A stretch of 64,000 bases of DNA from a virus, in IMG/VR virus record IMGVR_UViG_3300025117_000601, positions 26,939 through 90,938 of that record, one strand, 5' to 3'. A program made the position numbers and the translations under genes. The stretch's first letter is position 1, and each line of letters starts with the position of its first letter. The notes under the pieces are model-generated. The model was not told the origin of the DNA and did no database searches. It was given only the letters and a program-made list of their open reading frames with translations. Shown here piece by piece: positions 1-7,938 of the stretch.

Positions 1-18
1 AAATAAGGAGGCGGTTGA

Positions 19-678
19 GTGAAAAAAAAGATTACCTGGATGAAGTTCGTGGACCCTTTGGGCAGCAACCTAGATGACGTGGAAATGCCAGGCTTTGAAG
101 ATGACGAAGAATCTGAAATTATGTCTGACATGGAAGATGAAGGAATGTTTGCCAAACAAAACCTACAGGTCATGCAAACTCCATTTGGTGTGATGACTGT
201 GGGAGATCATTCCGTGGTATCTCGCCAATTCGATTTTTGGTGGTTATTCAGCAATTTCTCCATAACATCAGAAATCTTAAATATGATCGAGGCAGTTCCA
301 GGCGTGGAGATTATCGACAAATACTGCTTAACTCGCTATCGCATGAAAATAGGGTTTCCTATATCTGGGTTGTTCGATTCTGCCAAAGTGAAAGCTAATA
401 TTCAAGCTATTATTGATAATATTGACGCAGAAGTGGACACGATAAAAGATGATGAATTAGCTAATTTTTTACCACAAGAGATAATAGAGGAGGTGGGGGT
501 AGTACGAAATCAAATACGAGAATATAATTATTGGTCAATAGCAGTATTACCAAACGGACGAATCTCCCATGTCGAAGACAACGATCTTAGTGATAACTTT
601 TTACACAATACATTTATTTATAAATTAGCAACTCAGTTAGTGGACGGATATTTATTATCAAGTAGTGATTATCAATAG
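19..678 (+). CDS. Hypothetical acidic phage protein
   Basis: This 219-residue protein is not recognised. The GTG start at 19 is supported by an AAGGAGG Shine-Dalgarno site at 5-11. Residues 18-45 are strongly acidic (runs of D and E) and the rest looks like a mixed alpha/beta domain. It has no signal peptide or membrane segment. The end overlaps the start of the ClpP-like gene by 14 nt, so the two are probably translated together. By position it may belong to a head or structural module, but this is inference only. Confidence 0.7.
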   Translation: MKKKITWMKFVDPLGSNLDDVEMPGFEDDEESEIMSDMEDEGMFAKQNLQVMQTPFGVMTVGDHSVVSRQFDFWWLFSNFSITSEILNMIEAVPGVEIIDKYCLTRYRMKIGFPISGLFDSAKVKANIQAIIDNIDAEVDTIKDDELANFLPQEIIEEVGVVRNQIREYNYWSIAVLPNGRISHVEDNDLSDNFLHNTFIYKLATQLVDGYLLSSSDYQ

Positions 679-1387
679 TCAATTATCCACCAATTTGAAG
701 TTTCTTATGGGCAATAAAAAAACCGAAATTACCGATAGGATTACTAACTTACAGTATTATGGAATTGATGTAGATACTAGAGAATTATGGTTACATAGTT
801 ATCCAGATTCCACCCTACCAGAGGAGGATGAAGAGCCAGGAATTTGTTATAGGATAACCGCTACTTTTATTAAAAATTTATTCTTACTTGACCATCTTGG
901 TAATGATTCAATACTTATACACGTAATGTTATGTGGGGGGTCGTGGAATTTCGGCATAGCAATTTATGATGCCATTAGGGCGGTCAAGAGTAATACGATA
1001 GTGGTTGCCCATGCTTATGCGAGATCAATGTCCACGGTTATACCTCAAGCTGCCAACTTACGCCTAATTATGCCGAATGCCGATGTTCTAATTCATTTTG
1101 GTAGCGAACACTATTCGGGAAATTACATGACGGTACAGGCAGGGGTTGAGTGGGACAAATTACAAACAGAGACAATGCTGGATATCTACCAAGGGCGCTG
1201 CTCCAACGGTCGATTTTGGCAGGAAAATAATATAGGTAATATAAAAGAGTGGCTAAGACAGAAAATGGTGGAGAAACAGGACTACTATATGACGGCGGAA
1301 GAGGCGGTCAGAATGGGGTTCTTCGATGGGGTGGTCGGAGACAAAGGTATAGAAAATATAGGGAAGATTAGGAGGGTATTATCGTGA
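665..1387 (+). CDS. ClpP/crotonase-fold serine protease-like protein
   Basis: The protein resembles the ClpP peptidase family, which large phages often use as a head-maturation protease. About residues 80-105 hold a hydrophobic strand ending in a Gly-Gly-Ser turn followed by an IYDAI helix, matching the ClpP oxyanion-loop region. The segment ARSMST aligns with the ClpP active-site serine motif and LIHFG aligns with the catalytic-histidine motif MIH. A C-terminal TAEEAVRMGFFD matches the ClpP SAEEAxxxGLID tail. The expected Gly before the Ser is replaced, so activity is uncertain. The GTG at 665 overlaps the previous gene; ATG at 707 is an alternative start. Confidence 0.7.
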   Translation: MIINSQLSTNLKFLMGNKKTEITDRITNLQYYGIDVDTRELWLHSYPDSTLPEEDEEPGICYRITATFIKNLFLLDHLGNDSILIHVMLCGGSWNFGIAIYDAIRAVKSNTIVVAHAYARSMSTVIPQAANLRLIMPNADVLIHFGSEHYSGNYMTVQAGVEWDKLQTETMLDIYQGRCSNGRFWQENNIGNIKEWLRQKMVEKQDYYMTAEEAVRMGFFDGVVGDKGIENIGKIRRVLS

Positions 1388-1560
1388 GTGAAATACAACG
1401 TGGGGATTAACCAAACGACTAGTTTTCCCCCTACTTCCTCCTGCTAAAACCCTCTTTGTGGTGTATATTAAGGTGGAATTGGACAGTTGAGGCAGCTTAC
1501 GTTGCTCCAACACAACATCTGGACAACAGGATTGAATCTCAAAAGTGGAGATTTCATAAT

Positions 1561-2094
1561 ATGGCTACGACAACTGTAAAGGCTGGGGCGGTAAAGCAAA
1601 ATTGTGGGGTGGCGGCGCTTGCCAATGTGCCAGCAGACTCCCCAATTACCGATGGTCTAAACTTAACGGAAATGACTGGCAATAAAACCGTTGGTGGTGT
1701 AAAGGGTCCAGAGACCGATGCTACTATTGCGGCGGGAACTGATAGTAAAGGTGTTTATCAACCCCTAACGGGTGATTACGCAAAAACTAGAGCGGAACAA
1801 TACGTTGTGCAAGGGGCTACTACCAAAATTGCTGGACAAGCCTATGCGAATGGTGTTTTTACGAATGCCGATAAGGGGTTTGGGCGGTATCCACAACCAA
1901 TCGAGTCCCGTAGAACTATACATATTAGTGATTGGTCTTACATTACGGGTGCGGCTACTATTACTGGAGTTACCAACGATAGTTTTGGCTCAGACAATGC
2001 GGCTCGACCAACTCGCTCTATTCCTGGCGAGCTAGTAGTTATGCGTACTGGTAAAACCCCGACTCAAAGCGATTACGCTGAGAAAACGGGCTAA
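1561..2094 (+). CDS. Probable small phage structural protein
   Basis: This 177-residue protein is rich in Ala, Thr, Gly and Val, with few charged residues, the composition often seen in capsid decoration or tail proteins. The ATG at 1561 is preferred over an upstream in-frame start because GGAG lies about nine bases before it. No known domain was recognised. The 173 bases before it contain no convincing gene. Its place after a ClpP-like gene fits a head-gene context, but the role is inferred. Confidence 0.6.
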   Translation: MATTTVKAGAVKQNCGVAALANVPADSPITDGLNLTEMTGNKTVGGVKGPETDATIAAGTDSKGVYQPLTGDYAKTRAEQYVVQGATTKIAGQAYANGVFTNADKGFGRYPQPIESRRTIHISDWSYITGAATITGVTNDSFGSDNAARPTRSIPGELVVMRTGKTPTQSDYAEKTG

Positions 2095-2155
2095 CCATTA
2101 CAATTAACAATGGGGGCTGGTAATAGTGCCACGCCCCCCTAGCGGAGATAGAGCA

Positions 2156-2608
2156 ATGCAAGAGAACATCGGGCTAGGCGAGTTAATTGGAGTAATGTTG
2201 GCTGTTTTAGCAGTATTTGAAATATTAGCTAGAGTTATAGTATCACTAATTGACAAATTTATTGGTAAAGGACCAGAATCTCACAAAAAATGCGTGTTTA
2301 ACGATGCTGAAAGTCAAATAGAAGCAAGGAAGGGCATTGATGAAATAAGGGTAAAAATTAACGAAGTTCACAGTGTTATTGGGGCGGTTGATGAGGCGGG
2401 CACTCGATTAGTATATTTCCCGAGAGCTTTTTTACAACAACAATATCAATACCAAGAACGTCAAATAGACGTACAACTTGGTCTACAATCTAAGTTGTTA
2501 GATAGAATAGAAGAAATTAACCGTGGACAAGAAAGGTTGGCTAATCTACTGGATATAATGGGAAAGACGATAGAAAAATTAGTAGACAGGGTAGAAAAAC
2601 TATTATAG
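2156..2608 (+). CDS. Membrane-anchored coiled-coil protein
   Basis: The 150-residue product begins with a hydrophobic segment at about residues 8-32 that is likely to cross the membrane, followed by a long Gln/Glu/Leu-rich region typical of a coiled coil to the end. The ATG at 2156 is preceded by GGAG; an upstream in-frame start at 2126 would add ten residues before the membrane segment. Two similar short membrane plus coiled-coil proteins occur at 46109 and 46405. A holin-like or membrane-tethering role is possible, but nothing specific was recognised. Confidence 0.65.
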   Translation: MQENIGLGELIGVMLAVLAVFEILARVIVSLIDKFIGKGPESHKKCVFNDAESQIEARKGIDEIRVKINEVHSVIGAVDEAGTRLVYFPRAFLQQQYQYQERQIDVQLGLQSKLLDRIEEINRGQERLANLLDIMGKTIEKLVDRVEKLL

Positions 2609-2619
2609 AGAGGTGAAAA

Positions 2620-3156
2620 ATGTTCAGGACAATGCTTGTAATTTTGATGGCTTTGGTTTTAGTAGGCGTAGCATGGGGAGATGGATTACCCACTACTCCC
2701 AGTCAAACAATTATCAATAATGGAATTAAACCATTGGCGGAACCAACGCCTTTAGCTATACGAAAAGGACTTGTAGATCAACATAACCTTATTTATGAAC
2801 AACACAAGGTTTTATACAGTCACGAAGACGCGATGAAAATGGGGCTCAAAGAAAATAAGTATGTCTTTATTTATTTTCATTCTGAATATTGTTCTCCCTG
2901 TAGGAGAATAGAACAAACATTTAATAACCCGCAAGTTAAACAAGCATTACAAACCTATATTATTTACATAGTAGACGTAGATCGAGAGCCCGGTATACTT
3001 GAGATGTATAGACAAGCATTTCAAAATCATCCATTTAAGATTACAGGAATTCCCTTTTACGCATTAGTAAATCCGTACACCCGAAAATGCGAGAGATGGG
3101 GCGTCGGTTTTCGTTCAAGTTCGGAATTTTTGTACTGGCTCGCGTATAACAGATAA
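2620..3156 (+). CDS. Exported thioredoxin-fold protein
   Basis: An N-terminal signal peptide (about residues 1-21, hydrophobic core then a small-residue site after GVAWG) directs this 178-residue protein out of the cytoplasm. The mature part has a thioredoxin fold: the strand VFIYFHSEYCSPC carries a CxxC redox motif near residues 90-93, and GIPFYALV supplies the cis-proline motif. This pattern fits the thioredoxin_7/DsbD-gamma group. It could reduce or shuffle disulfides in the envelope. A clear RBS (GAGAGGTG) lies upstream and the gene follows the membrane coiled-coil gene by 11 nt. Confidence 0.8.
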   Translation: MFRTMLVILMALVLVGVAWGDGLPTTPSQTIINNGIKPLAEPTPLAIRKGLVDQHNLIYEQHKVLYSHEDAMKMGLKENKYVFIYFHSEYCSPCRRIEQTFNNPQVKQALQTYIIYIVDVDREPGILEMYRQAFQNHPFKITGIPFYALVNPYTRKCERWGVGFRSSSEFLYWLAYNR

Positions 3157-3158
3157 TG

Positions 3159-3275
3159 TGCCACTCCCCCATAAATAAAGACTGTGTACCCAGACAACGG
3201 TACGAGTAAAGGCGACAGCGGGGGACGCAAGTGACACGACCCTTAGTGGCAAATTAAAACTGTCGCCTCTTTTAT
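3159..3275 (+). ncRNA. Candidate structured RNA with pseudoknot pairing
   Basis: This non-coding stretch holds several perfect complementary segments. TGCCACT (3159-3165) pairs with AGTGGCA (3245-3251). CCCCC (3166-3170) can pair with GGGGG (3220-3224) inside it. GGCGACAG (3211-3218) pairs with CTGTCGCC (3260-3267), crossing the first helix, which is the layout of a pseudoknot. GTACC/GGTAC (3186-3190 with 3199-3203) forms an inner hairpin. The last helix is followed by a T-rich tract, so it may also end transcription. I match it to no known RNA family. Confidence 0.4.
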
Positions 3276-3295
3276 TAAATTATTACCTTATAGTT

Positions 3296-3650
3296 ATGCC
3301 TATTAAATATACAAAAACAGAAGCCAAAAATAAATCTCTACTATGTGGAATTGAGATGATTGGAGATTATTTTTTAGGTAACACTAAAACAGACTTTAAA
3401 TGTTCAAAATGCGGGAAGATATTCAAAACGAGACCTAATAGTGTTTGGCAGGGGAAAGTATTATCATGTGGACATTGTAATGATCCACAAACTTATTATT
3501 GATTTTTTTATCGTTAAAACAAATCAGTATGGACAATTAACTAAAACAATGTTAAATTATCCAGAAAAATATGAAGAATATATTTGCAATTTTGACCCTC
3601 CCAAAATGTATAATGGACAATTAAACGAAAAAATAAAAAATATTGTATAA
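3296..3650 (+). pseudogene. Decayed zinc-ribbon homing-endonuclease remnant
   Basis: The first 68 codons (3296-3502) encode an N-terminal helix with a GIEMIGDY motif and a zinc ribbon (CSKC about 20 residues before SCGHC). This closely resembles the start of the truncated gene at 12489. The expected nuclease part is missing. A second open stretch in another frame (3441-3650, 69 codons) follows with no break in spacing and could be a frameshifted continuation or unrelated sequence. I read it as a degenerate mobile endonuclease gene; a functional small zinc-ribbon protein cannot be excluded. Confidence 0.5.
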
Positions 3651-3655
3651 TAAAT

Positions 3656-3940
3656 ATGGCATCCATTCGCTTCCTAGTTGATAAACAGGTCAGAATTTTA
3701 GAAATGTCGATTAAAAACGGCAGTCTAACTTTAGATGAACGGGTAGCGGCTGTAAGAACCGGACAGATTTATCAAATAGATAGTTACGATAATGGTCCAG
3801 AAAATACTATAAATGTAGTTTTCGGTCAAAACTCACCATTAAGAGGTATAGTTTTAGGCATTTCTAAAGCGGATATAACATTAAATCCAGACGTTCAACC
3901 TGAACTAGCACAAAATCAAGGTGGATGTAAATCTTGCTAA
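3656..3940 (+). CDS. Hypothetical protein
   Basis: This 94-residue protein is not recognised. It is soluble, predicted mostly beta-rich in the middle, and ends in a Gly-rich segment with two cysteines (GGCKSC). The ATG lies five bases after the upstream open frame ends and has no strong Shine-Dalgarno. It is followed by another hypothetical gene after 23 bases. Confidence 0.55.
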   Translation: MASIRFLVDKQVRILEMSIKNGSLTLDERVAAVRTGQIYQIDSYDNGPENTINVVFGQNSPLRGIVLGISKADITLNPDVQPELAQNQGGCKSC

Positions 3941-3963
3941 CCAATAATAGAGGTATTATATAG

Positions 3964-4329
3964 ATGAATCACATCAGATTATTAACAAATGCCGTAATTC
4001 ATGCCCAGTACAAAACGGGCGATAAACACTTGAAGGTTCCCTCTGGTAGATTTCTCCCTGTACAAAAACTAGTCGAAAATCCCGATAACACGGTTACGGC
4101 ATACTTACAAGATGGGGGAATCGTGCATTCTTTAGATAAGTCTTGTTTTTCCGTTCAAGGACAATTAGTATATGAGAAAGCGACAACCCATGAAGGGGCA
4201 CAACGGGAACCGCCAACTCCAGTTCTTACCCACAACGAACCCGCCCTCTCTATTCCGGATGAATTACCCGCCCCCTTTTCTCCCGCCTTATCAGATGAAG
4301 ATTTTGAACAAACTGTAGATGATGAATAA
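3964..4329 (+). CDS. Hypothetical protein with Pro/Asp-rich tail
   Basis: The 121-residue product has an N-terminal half that looks like a small beta domain (residues 1-75) and a C-terminal low-complexity tail rich in Pro, Glu and Asp. AGAGGT upstream can serve as the ribosome-binding site. No family was recognised. The acidic disordered tail could bind a partner protein, but this is speculative. Confidence 0.6.
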   Translation: MNHIRLLTNAVIHAQYKTGDKHLKVPSGRFLPVQKLVENPDNTVTAYLQDGGIVHSLDKSCFSVQGQLVYEKATTHEGAQREPPTPVLTHNEPALSIPDELPAPFSPALSDEDFEQTVDDE

Positions 4330-4347
4330 AGGCTAGGAGTATCTAAA

Positions 4348-4599
4348 GTGGAATCTTTGGGGTGGATAGGATCAGTTTTGTTGGGTATATGCGGGATTTT
4401 TCAACTATGGCGGATACACACAACCAAGAGTGCGTCAGACCTATCTTATCTTTTCCTGCTATCATGGCTTTTGGGTGAAGTTTTTCTATTTTGGTATGTC
4501 ATATCTATGCAGGAAGTTAGTATATCGCTATTATTCAACTATTCATTTAATATAGTGATAGTAATACTCTTAATTATGGGAAGAATAATATATGAATGA
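4348..4599 (+). CDS. PQ-loop / SemiSWEET-like membrane protein
   Basis: The 83-residue product has three hydrophobic helices (about residues 5-20, 32-52 and 58-80). The first ends in the loop FQLWRIHTTKSASDLS, which matches the PQ-loop signature of SemiSWEET sugar transporters (PQ, a basic stretch, then S-x-D/G-L/I-S). SemiSWEETs are bacterial three-helix proteins that work as dimers to move sugars. The GTG start is supported by AGGAG eight bases upstream, and the end overlaps the next gene by 8 nt. Seeing this fold in a phage genome is uncommon. The substrate cannot be told from sequence. Confidence 0.65.
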   Translation: MESLGWIGSVLLGICGIFQLWRIHTTKSASDLSYLFLLSWLLGEVFLFWYVISMQEVSISLLFNYSFNIVIVILLIMGRIIYE

Positions 4600-4825
4600 T
4601 GTACAAGAGACGTTGAGAGCCATTTATGAAAACCCTAAAGAATTAGCCTCTAGGTATGCGGGCAAAATCAGTGGAAAGCGGGTGCGGCTGTGCAAAAAGT
4701 GTAACAATCGGGGATATTTAGAGTTTACCGCGCCCGCTGGAAAGACTATTATAGAACATACTATTGTGTGTGAATGCGTGTTGGCCAACATCAAAAGTGA
4801 GGCGTTGGAGTGTGGACATGGGTAA
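4592..4825 (+). CDS. Small zinc-finger-like protein
   Basis: This 77-residue protein contains CKKCNNRGYLEF and, about 25 residues later, CEC, an arrangement like a single DnaJ-type zinc repeat. A metal-binding role is likely; its partner is unknown. It overlaps the PQ-loop gene upstream and the small basic gene downstream (8 nt each), so all three are probably translated together. Confidence 0.55.
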   Translation: MNDVQETLRAIYENPKELASRYAGKISGKRVRLCKKCNNRGYLEFTAPAGKTIIEHTIVCECVLANIKSEALECGHG

Positions 4826-4952
4826 GACGGTGCGGCGGCGGGATAAGCAAACCCGCAAATTTCTGAAAGAGCGTAAGTTAAGCAGGAAAAAGCGCAGTGG
4901 ACAGTTTGAAGATTTATTCGTGAAACACAGGGATAGAAACAATGGTGGATAG
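4818..4952 (+). CDS. Small highly basic protein
   Basis: The 44-residue product is packed with Arg and Lys (RRRDKQTRKFLKERKLSRKK) and probably binds nucleic acid. The ATG at 4818 overlaps the end of the preceding gene, and its own end overlaps the dCMP deaminase start by 11 nt. The tight overlaps support it being a real gene despite its size. No family was recognised. Confidence 0.5.
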   Translation: MGKTVRRRDKQTRKFLKERKLSRKKRSGQFEDLFVKHRDRNNGG

Positions 4953-5547
4953 TATACTTTTTGGAGATTATCTAAGAGAATGGAGAAAATATCTTAGTGA
5001 AGAAGAAATTGTAAAATATACACCAGTCCTGAAAGAGTGGTTCGAGCATATACAACCAGTAGAAAGACCGTCTTGGGATGAATATTTTATGTCGTTGGCG
5101 ATTTTGGCTAGCTCAAGGTCGATGGATGCCCAAAGCAAATTTGGGTGTGTGCTAGTGAAAGATAAGAGAGTTTTAAGTATAGGATATAATTCTTCACCTG
5201 GGAAAATGGATGATTCACTACTGCCGAACCTAAGACCAACTAAATATAAATTTATGGTACACGCTGAATTAAACGCGCTCAATCTATGTAATAATAGACC
5301 AGATGGAGCAACGGCATATGTAACAGGAATTCCCTGCTCTGTTTGTTTGCGTAGCTTATATCAATCGGGAGTGCGAGAAATAGTTTGTTTGAATGTCCTA
5401 GCTAATATGCAGAAGGATGACCCAGAGGAAGAATTAACATTTAATACAATAGTTAAGATGGGCAAAATGAGCGTTAGATTTATTAGGTTGGATAAAGAGA
5501 AGTTATTAGGTGTTTTTACTAATTCTCTAAATAGGTTGGGAGTATAA
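4942..5547 (+). CDS. Deoxycytidylate deaminase-like enzyme
   Basis: The enzyme would convert dCMP to dUMP, feeding thymidylate synthesis during phage replication. The central domain has the zinc-binding motifs of the cytidine deaminase superfamily: VHAELNA near residues 111-117, with the catalytic Glu, and PCSVC near residue 132. An N-terminal extension of about 45 residues precedes the domain. At 201 residues it is slightly longer than phage T4 Cd. It lies immediately before the ribonucleotide reductase gene, forming a nucleotide-supply pair. Substrate choice (dCMP rather than another cytidine) is inferred from phage context. Confidence 0.8.
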   Translation: MVDSILFGDYLREWRKYLSEEEIVKYTPVLKEWFEHIQPVERPSWDEYFMSLAILASSRSMDAQSKFGCVLVKDKRVLSIGYNSSPGKMDDSLLPNLRPTKYKFMVHAELNALNLCNNRPDGATAYVTGIPCSVCLRSLYQSGVREIVCLNVLANMQKDDPEEELTFNTIVKMGKMSVRFIRLDKEKLLGVFTNSLNRLGV

Positions 5548-5548
5548 T

Positions 5549-5746
5549 ATGATTAGTTTTGATAATCCCCAGTTCTGCACATACGCCATCTCGCTTTGGG
5601 TGCGTGACGCCAACGGTAATGGTATTAGGAAGATCAGTTGTGAGAGCAATTCAGCAGATGAGATTTGCGGATTTTTTCAAAAGCATGGCGGCAGCTATTA
5701 CCGAAAAAGTAAGAAAAAGACTGACAAAAAAATAGAGAATAATTAA
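5549..5746 (+). CDS. Hypothetical small protein
   Basis: This 65-residue product lies between dCMP deaminase and ribonucleotide reductase. It has an N-terminal beta-type segment and a Lys-rich C-terminal tail. No known domain was found. The ATG follows the deaminase stop by one base, which suggests coupled translation. Confidence 0.5.
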   Translation: MISFDNPQFCTYAISLWVRDANGNGIRKISCESNSADEICGFFQKHGGSYYRKSKKKTDKKIENN

Positions 5747-5752
5747 ACAGCA

Positions 5753-7927
5753 ATGTCAATGAAGGCACTACAAAGCTATACCTATTATTCTAGGTATGCT
5801 TGTTATAACAAAGAAAATAAGAGACGGGAAACTTGGTTTGAAGCTGTTGACAGAATGATGGATATGCACCTACGAAAGTATCCAATTATAAAGGATGAAA
5901 TAGAATGGATTAGACCACTAATAAAAGAAAAAAGATTATTGGGATCACAAAGAGCTTTACAATACGGCGGTGCGCCAATAGAGAAAAAGAACGCTAGATT
6001 ATATAATTGCTCCTTTTCATATTGCGATAGACCTAGATTCTTTCAAGAAGCATTATGGATGTTATTATGTGGCTCTGGTGTCGGATTTTCTGTACAGAAG
6101 CACCACATAGATAAACTACCAAAAATTAAAGACCCAGCTACAAACATTGTAGAAACTTTTATTATTCCAGACTCTATAGAAGGATGGGCTGATGCTTTAG
6201 GTATACTTATTGCCACATATATGGAAAGCAAAGAATATACAGAGTGGTATGGTAAAACCGTAAAATTTGATTATTCTCAAATACGATCATTAGGGTCTAA
6301 GTTATCTTCTGGTGTTGGCAAAGCTCCAGGTCCAGAACCGCTACACAGATCATTAAATAAAATACGTGAATTATTAAATAAATGTATTTTGGAAGGACAA
6401 AAAAAATTAAAACCCATCAATGCTTACGATATAGTAATGCACTCTGCCGACGCAGTTTTAAGCGGTGGTGTTCGTAGGTCCGCCACTATTTGTTTATTTA
6501 GTATTGACGATCAGGAAATGATGTCGGCAAAAACAGGGAACTGGTTTTATGATAATCCACAAAGGAGTAGATCGAATAATTCAGTAATGCTATTGAGGCA
6601 GAATACTTCTAAAGAGGATTTTTTAAACATTATTGATAAGGTTAGAGAGTTTGGAGAACCAGGATTTATTTGGGTAGAAGATTTAGAATGCGGATTTAAC
6701 CCATGCGTCGAGGTTGGGTTATATGCGTATGATAGTGAAAATAGGTCGGGTTGGCAAGTTTGCAATTTATCTGAGATTAATGGGGGAAAAATAAAGTGCG
6801 AAGAAGATTTTGCGTTAGCCGCTAGAGGAGCAGCTATTTTAGGTACTTTACAAGCTGGATATACTAATTTTGAATACCTTGGAAGTATTTCGGAAGAAAT
6901 AATACGTAGAGAAGCATTATTGGGTGTGTCGATAACTGGTATGATGGATAATCCAGATATTATTTTTGACCCAGAAATTCAAAAACGAATGGCTAAATTG
7001 GTTGTTAAAACAAATAAGTGGGTGGCAAATAAGATAGGGATAAATCAGGCGGCGAGAACAACCTGTATTAAACCGGCGGGATCAACGTCTTGTGTATTGG
7101 GAACTTCCAGTGGTATACATCCACATCATGCCAGGCGTTATTTTAGAAGAGTGCAAGCTAATGCAATAGAGCCAGTTTTATCTTTTTTTAAGAAATACAA
7201 TTCCTATGCTGTAAGTAAGAGTGTGTGGTCGGCTAATAACACGGACGAAATTATTACTTTTTGTATCGAGGTTCCAGATGGAGCAAAAATAAAAAACCAA
7301 ATTTCTGCTATAGAATTACTGGAATACGTCAAGGAAACACAGAAAAATTGGGTATGCAATGGAAAAGTTCAAGAACTTTGCGCTAATGAAAATTTATCAC
7401 ATAACGTATCTAATACTATAAATGTAAGAGATGACGAATGGGATATCGTAGCAGATTATATATATAAAAATAGAAAGTGGTTTGCTGGAATATCTTTATT
7501 GCCATCATCTGGAGACCTTGATTACCCACAAGCGCCAATGGTAAAGGTTAAGCTACCAACAGAAATTTTGCGAATATATGGGGATTGCGCTTTGGTTGCA
7601 TCTGGATTAGTGGTTGATGGAATGCACTCGTTTGATAATAATTTATGGGCTGGTTGTGACGCAATATTAGGATTAGGTAGCGAACAAACCACAGAAGATA
7701 AATTAGATTGGATAAGGCGTGTCAAACGGTTTGCAGAAAGATATTTAGGTGGTGACACAAGAAAGGCAACCTATTTACTAAAAGATGTTAATAATTGGAA
7801 AACTTGGATGGATTTAAATAGAGAATACAAGGATGTGCCATATGAAGAATTTATTGAACAAGAGAATACCGTTGATTTACATGACACAATAGCGTGTGCC
7901 AACGGAGCTTGTGAGATACATATATAG
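5753..7927 (+). CDS. nrdJ: Class II (B12-dependent) ribonucleotide reductase
   Basis: This 724-residue single-chain enzyme reduces ribonucleotides to deoxyribonucleotides using adenosylcobalamin. It matches the monomeric class II reductases typified by the Lactobacillus leichmannii enzyme in length and motif order. Seen motifs include LYNCSF (Cys86, first active-site cysteine), SNNSV, NPCVEV (Cys318 for the thiyl radical, Glu320), VCNLSE (Cys337, redox partner), and a C-terminal CANGAC pair (Cys715, Cys720) that shuttles electrons from thioredoxin. The usual NPCGE reads NPCVE here. It needs no second subunit and no oxygen. It follows the dCMP deaminase gene and supplies dNTPs. Confidence 0.92.
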   Translation: MSMKALQSYTYYSRYACYNKENKRRETWFEAVDRMMDMHLRKYPIIKDEIEWIRPLIKEKRLLGSQRALQYGGAPIEKKNARLYNCSFSYCDRPRFFQEALWMLLCGSGVGFSVQKHHIDKLPKIKDPATNIVETFIIPDSIEGWADALGILIATYMESKEYTEWYGKTVKFDYSQIRSLGSKLSSGVGKAPGPEPLHRSLNKIRELLNKCILEGQKKLKPINAYDIVMHSADAVLSGGVRRSATICLFSIDDQEMMSAKTGNWFYDNPQRSRSNNSVMLLRQNTSKEDFLNIIDKVREFGEPGFIWVEDLECGFNPCVEVGLYAYDSENRSGWQVCNLSEINGGKIKCEEDFALAARGAAILGTLQAGYTNFEYLGSISEEIIRREALLGVSITGMMDNPDIIFDPEIQKRMAKLVVKTNKWVANKIGINQAARTTCIKPAGSTSCVLGTSSGIHPHHARRYFRRVQANAIEPVLSFFKKYNSYAVSKSVWSANNTDEIITFCIEVPDGAKIKNQISAIELLEYVKETQKNWVCNGKVQELCANENLSHNVSNTINVRDDEWDIVADYIYKNRKWFAGISLLPSSGDLDYPQAPMVKVKLPTEILRIYGDCALVASGLVVDGMHSFDNNLWAGCDAILGLGSEQTTEDKLDWIRRVKRFAERYLGGDTRKATYLLKDVNNWKTWMDLNREYKDVPYEEFIEQENTVDLHDTIACANGACEIHI

Positions 7928-7938
7928 GATATTATCAT

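Noticed and set aside
1388-1560. Terminator or small gene in the gap before 1561
   Set aside because: A GGGGA/TCCCC pairing exists but the stem is short and interrupted, with no T-run, and no frame of useful length is present.
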